Part shown: positions 1 through 6,620 of the stretch, piece after piece
How positions within the stretch are numbered: the first letter of the stretch is position 1
Layout: each line of letters starts with the position of its first letter
NCBI GenBank assembly: GCA_002345475.1
Contig: DDWC01000030.1
Span: 1 to 16,258, forward strand
Length of the DNA: 16,258 bases
Direction of reading: 5' to 3'
Source of the DNA: Firmicutes bacterium UBA2296
GTDB lineage: Bacteria; Bacillota; UBA994
Program-made: the position numbers and the translations under genes
The notes under the pieces: model-generated
Database searches by the model: none
What the model was told of the DNA's origin: nothing
Seen by the model: only the letters and a program-made list of their open reading frames with translations

Positions 1-148
1 CCTGACCTATGCCGGAACAGATGACAACATTGTGAGGTTGAAGCTTGAGTTGTTCAAGGGCGCCGGCCAGAGCTTTGCGGATGGCGAAGTTGCCACAGCC
101 GGGGCACCAGGCAGGGTCGCTGACCAGAAAGTCGTCACGCTTATACAT
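1..148 (-). CDS. 2-oxoacid:ferredoxin oxidoreductase, beta subunit (partial, N-terminus only)
   Basis: The beta subunit carries thiamine diphosphate and, with the alpha subunit, oxidatively decarboxylates a 2-oxoacid to an acyl-CoA while reducing ferredoxin in the cytoplasm. Only the first 49 codons are present; the rest runs off the left edge. The readable protein begins MYKRDDFLVSDPAWCPGCGN. The CPGCGN motif at residues 15-20 and the CSGIGQ stretch at 44-49 are hallmarks of this subunit; the cysteines would bind a 4Fe-4S cluster. The ATG at 148 lies inside the last codons of the alpha gene (8-bp overlap). An AGGAGGTG Shine-Dalgarno sits 7 nt upstream, so the two are one translationally coupled operon. 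The substrate (2-oxoglutarate, pyruvate or another 2-oxoacid) cannot be read from this fragment. Confidence 0.93.
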   Translation of the reverse strand, partial: MYKRDDFLVSDPAWCPGCGNFAIRKALAGALEQLKLQPHNVVICSGIGQ

Positions 149-1838
149 GCTTTAGCACCTCCTGGACGATCTCGGCGACAAAGAAGGGTCGGCCGTCATA
201 CTTGAGGACGCTGTGGTCGATAGTCAGACCGGTTTCCATTCGGATGAGCTTACGGAACTGGCCCGAGGCGTTGTTTTCGACACAGAAACTTGTGCTGGCC
301 TTGCCAAGCCATTTGGTAAGGTGGGCGACAGGCAGGGGCCACAGATCGGCAAAGTGCAGCAGCGCCACGGATTTACCGTCGTGCTGGAGGGCATCCACGC
401 TCTCGCGCAGCACGCCGTAGTTTGAACCCCAGCCTATGAGCAAAATCTCGGCATCGTCAGAACCGTAATGTTCGGGCTCATCCATTTCTGCCGCCAGGGC
501 CTTCACCTTGCGCTGACGTTTGTCAGCCATAGCCTGGCGCGTCTTTGCGTCTTCAATAATGTTGCCCTTTTCGTCGTGCTCGTCGCTGTCCATAAGCACT
601 ACCTCGCCTTCAGCCCGGCCGGGTATGAGGCGGGGAGAAATGCCGTCCTTGGTATAGCGGTAACGAAGGTAAGGACTCTCGATATCGTCTGCACTGACCA
701 GATGGCGATTGTAGTTGAGCCTGGAGAAGTCGAACGGGGCCACGGCCCTTTGCGTGTCAGCGAAGTTCTGGTCTGAAAGAAAGATCACCGGCACCTGGTA
801 CTTGTCGGCCAGTTCAAAGGCCTTGTTCAGTCGGAGGAAGGCGTCCTCCAGAGTTGTCGCGCTCAGCACGGCCCGGGGAAACTCGCCATGTCCGCCGTGC
901 ACGGCAAAAAAGAGGTCGCCCTGCTCGGTGCGGGTGGGCAAGCCCGTGGCCGGACCGGGTCGCATAGCCAGGATGATGACAATAGGTGTCTCAGTCATGC
1001 CAGCCAGGGATAGTCCCTCGGCCATCAAGGCAAAGCCGCCTCCGGAGGTGGCCGTCAGCGCCCTTACTCCCCCGTAGGAAGCGCCCAGGGCCATGTTAAT
1101 GGCGGCAATCTCGTCTTCGGCCTGCTCTACCACAACCTTGTGTTCGGCGCTTTTCTTGGCCAGGTATGTCATGACACCGGTGGCCGGAGTCATGGGATAG
1201 GCCGACAGAAAGCGGCAGCCACTGGCCAGGGCCGACATGCCCAGAACCTGGTTGCCGTCTATATACAGGAATTTCTCTTTGCCCGGTTCGGGCAGAGGAA
1301 AGCACTCGGGGCAATGGGGCTCTGCCTCGCTGTAGCCACTGGCCAGGGCCGTTATATTGCCCGGAACAACCTTAGGTTTGTCGCTGAAAGTTTCACGGAT
1401 GAGTTCCTGGAACGGTTCCTGTTTCATGCCCAGCAGCGCGGCCAGAGCGCCCACCGCCACCACGTTGGCCATGATGGCACCTCCCGCGTCCTGTGCGGCC
1501 TTTTTTAAAGGTATGGGCAGCCTCTTGGGATCATCCTCGGGGATGGAGAACTCACCGGGGTCATAAATGACCCGGCCTTTGCCGGAAAGGTTTGCTTTAT
1601 GCACCAGATATGTCTCTTCGTTCAGGGACACAAGTATGTCGATTTCTTCCACGTTGCTAAAAGGTGTGTTGCTGGACACCCGCAACCTGGTGAAGTTGTG
1701 CCCGCCTCGCACCCGAGACATGTAGTCCTTGCTGGAAATAAAGCTCAGTCCCTGTCTGGCCAAAGCGCGGCCTAACATGTCCATTATGGTGTCCATTCCC
1801 TGCCCGGCGGCCCCGCCTACCAGTATGTTAACTTCCAT
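141..1838 (-). CDS. 2-oxoacid:acceptor oxidoreductase, fused gamma-alpha subunit
   Basis: This 565-residue protein joins two modules of the ferredoxin-dependent 2-oxoacid oxidoreductases. Residues about 5-170 are the gamma domain, starting with the glycine-rich VGGAAGQGMDT. Residues about 195-370 are the pyrimidine-binding alpha domain, with SAYPMTPAT at 212-220, EQAEDEIAAIN at 238-248 and RPGPATGLPTRTEQGDL at 293-309. A transketolase-C-like domain follows to the end. The partner beta subunit follows with an 8-bp overlap, giving a KorAB-type two-subunit enzyme. No separate delta (ferredoxin-like) subunit is visible inside the window. The start is ATG at 1838 behind a GGGAGGG Shine-Dalgarno. 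A CPEC pair at 176-179 sits in the linker between domains; its role is unknown. KorA is the closest label, but the substrate is not settled, so no symbol is given. Confidence 0.93.
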   Translation of the reverse strand: MEVNILVGGAAGQGMDTIMDMLGRALARQGLSFISSKDYMSRVRGGHNFTRLRVSSNTPFSNVEEIDILVSLNEETYLVHKANLSGKGRVIYDPGEFSIPEDDPKRLPIPLKKAAQDAGGAIMANVVAVGALAALLGMKQEPFQELIRETFSDKPKVVPGNITALASGYSEAEPHCPECFPLPEPGKEKFLYIDGNQVLGMSALASGCRFLSAYPMTPATGVMTYLAKKSAEHKVVVEQAEDEIAAINMALGASYGGVRALTATSGGGFALMAEGLSLAGMTETPIVIILAMRPGPATGLPTRTEQGDLFFAVHGGHGEFPRAVLSATTLEDAFLRLNKAFELADKYQVPVIFLSDQNFADTQRAVAPFDFSRLNYNRHLVSADDIESPYLRYRYTKDGISPRLIPGRAEGEVVLMDSDEHDEKGNIIEDAKTRQAMADKRQRKVKALAAEMDEPEHYGSDDAEILLIGWGSNYGVLRESVDALQHDGKSVALLHFADLWPLPVAHLTKWLGKASTSFCVENNASGQFRKLIRMETGLTIDHSVLKYDGRPFFVAEIVQEVLKHV

Positions 1839-1888
1839 GGGTATTCCCTCCCTGCCTCTGCCAGGTGGTAATGTGGCTTATAGTCCAA

Positions 1889-1905
1889 TGTCATACCCTT
1901 TGACA
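1889..1905. promoter_or_regulatory. Inverted repeat TGTCA-N7-TGACA upstream of the oxidoreductase operon
   Basis: A perfect 5-bp inverted repeat with a 7-bp spacer lies about 50 bp upstream of the alpha-subunit start. Just downstream on the minus strand is a possible -10 box, TATAAG at 1877-1882, but its -35 partner is poor. The layout would suit an operator next to the operon promoter. The arms are short and such repeats occur by chance, so this is only a candidate. Confidence 0.22.
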
Positions 1906-1962
1906 CGACAGGTTCCATCTCCTGCATTCCAACAAATACAGTGCGCAGAAGTCATCTTTGAC

Positions 1963-1989
1963 AAAAAAATGGACCCCATGAGGGGTCCA
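1963..1989 (-). terminator. Rho-independent terminator of the OFA transporter gene
   Basis: On the minus strand an 8-bp perfect stem (TGGACCCC and its complement, arms 1970-1977 and 1982-1989) closes a 4-nt loop and is followed by seven T residues. It starts 10 bp after the transporter stop codon. It separates the transporter transcript from the oxidoreductase operon, which therefore needs its own promoter in 1840-1960. Confidence 0.92.
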
Positions 1990-1999
1990 CTGTCGCCGC

Positions 2000-3286
2000 T
2001 TAGTCGTCGGCCACTCCGGGGCGAAGTTGCAAGGCAATTGCTGGGCCTGGCACCGCCGCATGTGGAGCGGGGGCACCCTTCTTCAGGCTGTACAGGCCGA
2101 TGGCAATGCCGAACAAGGCCAGGACAGCGGTGGGATAAAAGGCATAGCTATAGCTGCCCAGCAAATCCCGAAGACGCCCTGCGAGAACAGTGCCGGCGAT
2201 GGCTCCCAGGCCGTAAGCGGTATAGACCAGGCCGTAGTTCTGGGCATAATGCCGATTGCCAAACAGCGTGGCGGTGGCAGCCGGGGCGATGGCCAGCCAG
2301 CCGCCGAAGGCGAGCCAGAAGCCGGAAAAGCTGACCAAATAGAGCACATACTGCCCTTCACTTGCCGACAGCATACCCAGCGAAGCCAGAGCAATCAATG
2401 CAAAGGCCAGAGATGAGGCAACCCGGGGGCCTTTCCTGTCGGTGAGCCAGCCAAAAAACGGGCGACCTACACCGTTGAAGATGGCAAAAACGGAGACGGC
2501 CAGGGCGGCCTGATCGGCGTTCAAGCGAATGATCTCTTCGCCTGCGGGGCTGGAAATGCCGATGGCCATAAGTCCGCTGAGGGTGGCGATAAAGAAACAC
2601 AGGTACAAGCCGTAGAAGTTGCCTTTGCTCAACATCTGCCCTGGCCTGACCTCTGCCTGGCCGTGGCTGGGCAGGGCACTGCGCGAAGTTGAGGCCGCTA
2701 CCTTGGGTAACCTGAGGGGCAGAGCGAGTAGCACTAGCAGGACCAGGAACACGAGTCCCAACAGGCGCAGGGTAGCAAGTGGGCCATTCTGTTCGATGAG
2801 ATGTCGGGCGATGGGCGCAGTTATGAGCGGAGAAAGTCCGAAGCCTACCAGAGTGATTCCTACTGCCAGGCCTTTTTTGTCCGGGAACCACTTGGTTGTC
2901 AGGACAATGGGCCCGCCGTAGGCGATACCCACACCGCTACCAGCGATGAGCCCATAGGTTATGGTCATGTGGGCAATGCTGCCGGCGTATCCGGAGAGTA
3001 TCCAGCCTGCGGCAACTATGAGACTGCCGGCCAGAGTAATAGTCTTCGGGCCGTACTTGTCCATGTACCGGCCCGCTATGGGCATAAGGATGGCGAAGCT
3101 GGCCAGAAAGACCATGAAGGGAAGCCCGCTCTCTGTCGCCCCCACGCCGAAGTAGCTTTCCACCGGGCGGCGAAATACGCTCCAGGAGTACACACTGCCG
3201 AGGCAAAGATTAATTAGCAGCCCCAATGCTACTATGAGCCACCGGCCCTGCCTGGCAGGCAAACCGAACACCTTCTCGTCTGTCAT
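2000..3286 (-). CDS. MFS transporter, OFA (oxalate/formate antiporter) family
   Basis: A 428-residue inner-membrane protein with about 12 hydrophobic segments. The first helix carries LINLCLGSVYSWSVF (residues 24-38), typical of the OFA subgroup of the major facilitator superfamily. The MFS loop 2-3 motif appears as GRYMDKYGPK (72-81) and recurs in degenerate form as GWLTDRKGPR in the second half. A polar loop between helices 6 and 7 marks the usual six-plus-six fold. OFA members carry small carboxylates such as oxalate, formate or lactate; the substrate here is unknown. The chosen ATG at 3286 has AAGGGGG five nt upstream. The frame stays open 58 codons further up, but that would run through the terminator and into tRNA-Ala, so it is rejected. 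The gene has its own promoter and terminator. Confidence 0.9.
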   Translation of the reverse strand: MTDEKVFGLPARQGRWLIVALGLLINLCLGSVYSWSVFRRPVESYFGVGATESGLPFMVFLASFAILMPIAGRYMDKYGPKTITLAGSLIVAAGWILSGYAGSIAHMTITYGLIAGSGVGIAYGGPIVLTTKWFPDKKGLAVGITLVGFGLSPLITAPIARHLIEQNGPLATLRLLGLVFLVLLVLLALPLRLPKVAASTSRSALPSHGQAEVRPGQMLSKGNFYGLYLCFFIATLSGLMAIGISSPAGEEIIRLNADQAALAVSVFAIFNGVGRPFFGWLTDRKGPRVASSLAFALIALASLGMLSASEGQYVLYLVSFSGFWLAFGGWLAIAPAATATLFGNRHYAQNYGLVYTAYGLGAIAGTVLAGRLRDLLGSYSYAFYPTAVLALFGIAIGLYSLKKGAPAPHAAVPGPAIALQLRPGVADD

Positions 3287-3340
3287 AAAAGCCCCCTTGT
3301 TGTCTTCGGAATATTTGCTTGTCGAAGCATTCACTTTGCC

Positions 3341-3370
3341 ATTATCGCACATTTCAGTGGCAGCTGCCAA
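3341..3370 (-). promoter_or_regulatory. Promoter of the OFA transporter gene, with overlapping palindrome
   Basis: On the minus strand: -35 TTGGCA (3365-3370), 18-bp spacer, -10 GATAAT (3341-3346), with a TGC extended -10 element directly before the -10. The predicted start of transcription near 3334 leaves a leader of roughly 48 nt to the ATG at 3286. The perfect 12-bp palindrome TGGCAGCTGCCA (3358-3369) covers the -35 box, which is where a repressor would sit. Confidence 0.6.
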
Positions 3371-3410
3371 GGGCTTGCGACCGTCTTTGCTGATAAGTCC
3401 AGTGCGCCTG

Positions 3411-3439
3411 GACAAAACAAAAAGGGCCCGAAGGCCCTT
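3411..3439 (-). terminator. Terminator of the tRNA-Ala gene (UUCG tetraloop)
   Basis: On the minus strand a 7-bp stem AAGGGCC / GGCCCTT (arms 3422-3428 and 3433-3439) closes a TTCG loop, one of the most stable RNA tetraloops, and runs into a T-rich tract TTTGTTTTGTC. It begins 10 nt after the tRNA 3' end. No other terminator is visible between the yqeM-like gene and here, so it may also stop transcripts from the obg-nadD-rsfS operon. Confidence 0.88.
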
Positions 3440-3449
3440 GAGTTTCCTA

Positions 3450-3525
3450 TGGTGGAGCATAGCGGGATCGAACCGCTGACCTCTTGACTGCCAGTCAAGC
3501 GCTCTCCCAGCTGAGCTAATGCCCC
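3450..3525 (-). tRNA. tRNA-Ala (anticodon GGC)
   Basis: A complete 76-nt cloverleaf with CCA encoded. The acceptor stem pairs GGGGCAT with ATGCTCC. It includes the G3-U70 wobble pair that is the alanine identity element. The D arm reads GCTCAGCTGGGAGAGC. The anticodon stem CTTGA/TCAAG holds the loop CTGGCAG, giving anticodon GGC for codon GCC (and GCU by wobble). The T arm contains GGTTCGATCCC. It is flanked by a consensus promoter and a strong terminator, so it is a stand-alone single-tRNA unit. Confidence 0.97.
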
Positions 3526-3570
3526 ATTTTATGTGCGTCCGGCTGGGGGCTCGGACACGGTACGTTTCAT

Positions 3571-3600
3571 ATTATAAGTCAGGCAACATGCGGGTGTCAA
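3571..3600 (-). promoter_or_regulatory. Consensus sigma-70/sigma-A promoter of tRNA-Ala
   Basis: On the minus strand the -35 box is TTGACA (3595-3600) and the -10 box is TATAAT (3571-3576), both perfect consensus, with an 18-bp spacer. Transcription should begin near 3564, giving a leader of about 39 nt before the mature tRNA 5' end. The -35 box starts 14 bp after the stop codon of the preceding methyltransferase gene. Confidence 0.9.
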
Positions 3601-3613
3601 CGCTTAATCTATC

Positions 3614-4354
3614 TTAGCGGACTAATCTGGCGCAGACCTGCACCCGGGACGATAACTCGCTGTAGGGCTCATGGGTGCGGAACTGGTAAGCCGCCTCCAT
3701 ATGCAAACCTGCGGCCTCAATCATGGGCTGTATATCGGTAATATTGTAGTAACGCTGCTGGTGCAATTCGTCAAACCGCTGCCATGTGCCATCGGGGTTA
3801 CGGGTGAAGCCGGTAATATGGTGGCAGATGGCTTTGCCGCGCAGCTCGGCACGCCACAGATAGCACGAATCAGAAGAAACGAAATTGTGATGGGGCGCGT
3901 GGGCCCAGTCGGTCACTCTGCCCATGCCATGCACATCGAAGAGCAGCACTCCCCCGTCCTGCAGCAGGGAAGCAGCGCCGTAGATAAACTGCTGCACATG
4001 CTCCGGCCTGGTCAGGTAGTTTACGGCATCGCAAGCGGCGATAATGGCGTCGAACTTGCCCAGATTTGTGGGTAGCTGGCGCATATCCAGCTGGAGGAAC
4101 CGCACGTTGCGGCGTCCCCTGAGCTTTTGCTCGGCCTGGGCCAGCATGGCGGCTGAAAAGTCGCTGGCCACCACCTGATACCCTTCTGAAGCTATCCGGG
4201 CAGTGAGGTTACCGGTGCCACAGGCTGTCTCCAGTATGCGCATGCCCGGGGAGAGCGCAAAAGTGTCTCGCAGATAGGTCCACCATGTGTTGTAGTCCAC
4301 GCCCTCCATCCAGCGGTCGTAGACTTCAGCCATGCGCTCGTATGCCAGGCTCAC
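3614..4354 (-). CDS. yqeM: Class I SAM-dependent methyltransferase, YqeM-like
   Basis: A 246-residue cytoplasmic protein with a Rossmann-type methyltransferase fold. Motif I (SAM binding) is ILETACGTGN at residues 40-49. The acidic residue of motif II is D65 in VVASDFS. A QLDMRQLP stretch follows at 88-95 and FDAIIAACDAVNYL at 101-114. The start chosen is GTG at 4354, which overlaps the rsfS stop codon as GTGA, a common coupled arrangement. An internal ATG at 4333 is the alternative; upstream starts would lie deep inside rsfS. Position directly after rsfS matches yqeM of Bacillus, whose substrate I do not know. The symbol rests on synteny plus family. Confidence 0.82.
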   Translation of the reverse strand: MSLAYERMAEVYDRWMEGVDYNTWWTYLRDTFALSPGMRILETACGTGNLTARIASEGYQVVASDFSAAMLAQAEQKLRGRRNVRFLQLDMRQLPTNLGKFDAIIAACDAVNYLTRPEHVQQFIYGAASLLQDGGVLLFDVHGMGRVTDWAHAPHHNFVSSDSCYLWRAELRGKAICHHITGFTRNPDGTWQRFDELHQQRYYNITDIQPMIEAAGLHMEAAYQFRTHEPYSELSSRVQVCARLVR

Positions 4355-4689
4355 AGGGTGATCAGAGGTGCTTCGCCCCAGAGGCGCTCCAGGTTGTAGA
4401 ACTGGCGGGCCTCCTCCTGGAATATATGCACTATGACATAGCTGTAGTCCAGCAGCAGCCACTTTCCCCCCGAGTCAATTTCTTTACCCATGGGCATGAG
4501 GCCGCGCTGCTTCAGTTCCTGTTCAATGTGTTCAGCGATGGCCATGACTTGTGTGCGGGACTGCGCGCTGGCAATCATAAAGTAGTCGGTCATTATGGAA
4601 ACGCGGCTCAGATCGAGAATCACGGGACGGTCAGCCTTTTTGTCTTTCGCCAGTTCGCCGGCTAACTCGGCCAGTGCCTTTGGTTGCAT
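4351..4689 (-). CDS. rsfS: Ribosome silencing factor RsfS (Iojap/DUF143)
   Basis: A 112-residue protein that, in the known family, binds ribosomal protein L14 and blocks joining of the ribosomal subunits when nutrients are scarce. The family core is visible: DLSRVSIMTDYFMIASAQSR at residues 26-45, KWLLLDYSYVIVHIF at 76-90, and the ending QEEARQFYNLERLWGEAP. Length is normal. It overlaps the preceding LCP gene by 28 bp and the following methyltransferase by 4 bp. The ATG at 4689 lies 13 nt after an AGGAGG (4703-4708), longer than usual. An in-frame ATT at 4695 would be ideally spaced but is a rare start codon. Confidence 0.94.
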   Translation of the reverse strand: MQPKALAELAGELAKDKKADRPVILDLSRVSIMTDYFMIASAQSRTQVMAIAEHIEQELKQRGLMPMGKEIDSGGKWLLLDYSYVIVHIFQEEARQFYNLERLWGEAPLITL

Positions 4690-5912
4690 GGAAATAGGGA
4701 TTCCTCCTGTCTATATAGGTCTTGACCCAGAATCAGGGTCACGTCGTATTCGTGGTCGACGCCCTCTTTCGGCACTTCGCTGAACAGGTCACCGGACTTG
4801 ATAAAGCGAAATACCATCAGGGCGGCGGGATCGTTGCCGTCGTGGGAGGTAATCGAGGTGCTCTTGGCGACCTCTGTGGCGGTTTCTACGTCAACCACAC
4901 TGAAGCCGCGACGGGCAAATCTGGCTATGAGGGAACCAGCCCGGTCAGATCCGGTGGCGTCTACGATCTTCAGGCGCACCTGCCTGGGGTCACCCTGCAA
5001 GTCGTCCCAGAAGGCAGAAGCCAGAATTTCATCCATGCCGGCGCGATCGAGCTCCCAGAACCAAGTGCCGTTGACTACAGCATTATCGCCTGGCAATACA
5101 TAAGTGGAAACCCTGGTATCACTGAAACCGTCCAGATATGGTAGGAACCTCAGAACGTCAGAGGAGTCCACATTGGTGTATACACTGCGCATGACGATGT
5201 CCACCAGGTTGTTCACCTTGAGCAGGTTGGCGGGTTTTAAAGCCTGGCGAATGGCGGCCATAAGGAATTTCTGCTGCCGCGCGATGCGATCGATATCGCT
5301 ACCGTTACCGCGGTAGCGCACGTACTGCTCGGCCTTGTCGCCGTTGAGCTTTTGCTGGCCCTGTTTGAGGTCTATGTACAAATCCTGATAGGGATCTTCG
5401 TAAAACATGTCCCTTTCGACGTAGTAGTCAACCCCGCCTATGGCGTCAATGATGCGCCTGAACGCGCCGTGATCGACGCGCACATAGTAGTGTATGGGGA
5501 TGTCCAGCAATTGCTCCAGGGTGTCTACCACCAGAGATACACCGCCAAAAGCATGAGCATGCCCCATCTTGTCGGCTTTGCTTCGTCCAGGCATGTCAAC
5601 CCTGCTGTCTCTGGGTATGGACAGCACGTTCAGCGACCCTGTCTTAGGGTCAAAGCTGGCCAGCATCATGGTGTCACTGCGGGTGGCCGCACGAATACCG
5701 CCCGGGAGCAGACCTTCGTCCACCCCAAGCAGTAAGAGGTTGATCCTCTCATTGGGCTGAGGAGGAGTCAACCTGACAATCTTTTCGGGTTCCTGCCCCG
5801 GCAGCGTAGGGTTTGGCGCGGCAAGGCTGTTCACTACCAGTACGGTAGTCCCTACCACAAAGCAAAGTACGAGGCTTATCCCTGCCATGGCATAATGCAT
5901 TACTCGATTCAT
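4662..5912 (-). CDS. LCP (LytR-CpsA-Psr) family wall polymer ligase
   Basis: A 416-residue membrane-anchored protein. Residues about 8-30 form a single transmembrane helix, with the rest outside. The LCP domain spans about 55-225. It carries RINLLLLGVDEG (56-67), TRSDTMMLASFDP (77-89), LSIPRDSRVDM (97-107) and LNGDKAEQYVRYRGNGSDIDR (189-209). This fold transfers lipid-linked anionic polymers to peptidoglycan. Residues about 310-395 resemble the LytR C-terminal domain. The ATG at 5912 is preferred because GGAGG lies 8 nt upstream; an in-frame ATG at 5927 is less well placed. It sits between nadD and rsfS, where Bacillus has yqeK. The 76-bp gap after nadD holds a possible promoter. Confidence 0.9.
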   Translation of the reverse strand: MNRVMHYAMAGISLVLCFVVGTTVLVVNSLAAPNPTLPGQEPEKIVRLTPPQPNERINLLLLGVDEGLLPGGIRAATRSDTMMLASFDPKTGSLNVLSIPRDSRVDMPGRSKADKMGHAHAFGGVSLVVDTLEQLLDIPIHYYVRVDHGAFRRIIDAIGGVDYYVERDMFYEDPYQDLYIDLKQGQQKLNGDKAEQYVRYRGNGSDIDRIARQQKFLMAAIRQALKPANLLKVNNLVDIVMRSVYTNVDSSDVLRFLPYLDGFSDTRVSTYVLPGDNAVVNGTWFWELDRAGMDEILASAFWDDLQGDPRQVRLKIVDATGSDRAGSLIARFARRGFSVVDVETATEVAKSTSITSHDGNDPAALMVFRFIKSGDLFSEVPKEGVDHEYDVTLILGQDLYRQEESLFPCNQRHWPS

Positions 5913-5947
5913 CAGTCGGGCCTCCATAAGCAGTCTATTCCTCTACA

Positions 5948-5976
5948 AATATAACAATGGTCAAGAGCATATACAA
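5948..5976 (-). promoter_or_regulatory. Possible internal promoter before the LCP gene
   Basis: On the minus strand: extended -10 TG-T-TATATT (hexamer 5948-5953), 17-bp spacer and a weak -35 TTGTAT (5971-5976). This is in an AT-rich gap, unlike the compact junctions elsewhere in the operon. A start near 5941 would leave about 29 nt to the ATG. Confidence 0.4.
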
Positions 5977-5988
5977 GTTAAGGCTTTG

Positions 5989-6609
5989 TTAAACGAATAT
6001 AGCATCGTCCTCAACGTAGAGCCTGTTCTTGTATATGTAGTTCTCAACCGCTTCGGGAACAAGATACCTGATGGGCTCTCCCAGGAGCACTCTGCGGCGC
6101 AAGTCCGTGGAGGATATGGCCATGGCGGGAACTTCGATCAAGTGTATGTTGCCCTTTTGCCTGAAACGCTGCAAAGCTTCCTGCTGCATGTAGTCTTCGA
6201 GGGTGAAACCGGGACGACTGGCGGCGACAAAGTGACACATGGTAAGCAGTTCTTCTGCCCTGTGCCAGGTGAGCACTTCGCGCATGGCATCGGCACCGGT
6301 GATAAAGTACAGCTCGGTAAGGTCATAGCTTTCGCGTAGTCTGGCTATTGTGTCGTAGGTGTAAGACTGGCCTGGCCTGTCGATTTCCATGCGGGAAATG
6401 TGAAAAACAGGGTTGTTGGCGATAGCCAAAAATGTCATCAGATAGCGGTCCTCGGCGCTGGACATTCGCCTTCCCTGCTTGTGCGGGGGCTGGCCAGCCG
6501 GGACAAAGAGCACCTGGTCCAGCAGGAACTGGTGGCGAGCCGCTTCCGCAGTCACGAGATGCCCCCAGTGAATAGGATCAAAGGTTCCGCCCATTATTCC
6601 TAATCTCAT
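5989..6609 (-). CDS. nadD: Nicotinate-nucleotide adenylyltransferase NadD
   Basis: This 206-residue enzyme adenylates nicotinate mononucleotide with ATP to give deamido-NAD, an essential step of NAD synthesis. The nucleotidyltransferase signature GGTFDPIHWGH is at residues 7-17, PPHK at 41-44, the GAD substrate loop at 105-107 and ISSTDLR at 165-171; all family motifs are intact. The ATG at 6609 has AGGAGGG six nt upstream, overlapping the obg stop codon, with only 11 bp between the genes. Order obg-nadD is common in Firmicutes, often with yhbY or proBA between them; none is present here. Confidence 0.96.
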   Translation of the reverse strand: MRLGIMGGTFDPIHWGHLVTAEAARHQFLLDQVLFVPAGQPPHKQGRRMSSAEDRYLMTFLAIANNPVFHISRMEIDRPGQSYTYDTIARLRESYDLTELYFITGADAMREVLTWHRAEELLTMCHFVAASRPGFTLEDYMQQEALQRFRQKGNIHLIEVPAMAISSTDLRRRVLLGEPIRYLVPEAVENYIYKNRLYVEDDAIFV

Positions 6610-6620
6610 GCTGGTCCCTC

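Noticed and set aside
468..776. Plus-strand open frame within the oxidoreductase gene
   Set aside because: Antisense shadow with no domain signature or convincing ribosome binding site.
1500..1506. A_AAA_AAG slippery heptamer, in frame, in the oxidoreductase alpha gene
   Set aside because: It encodes an ordinary Lys-Lys pair, both domains continue in the zero frame, and I see no stimulatory structure or useful shifted product.
3287..3460. N-terminal extension of the transporter by 58 codons
   Set aside because: It would translate through the terminator and the 3' end of tRNA-Ala; a well-placed Shine-Dalgarno supports the ATG at 3286.
3537..3556. GTCCG/CGGAC hairpin in the tRNA leader as a possible terminator
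   Set aside because: Only 5 bp with a 10-nt loop and no T tract; it lies downstream of the tRNA promoter and would block the tRNA.
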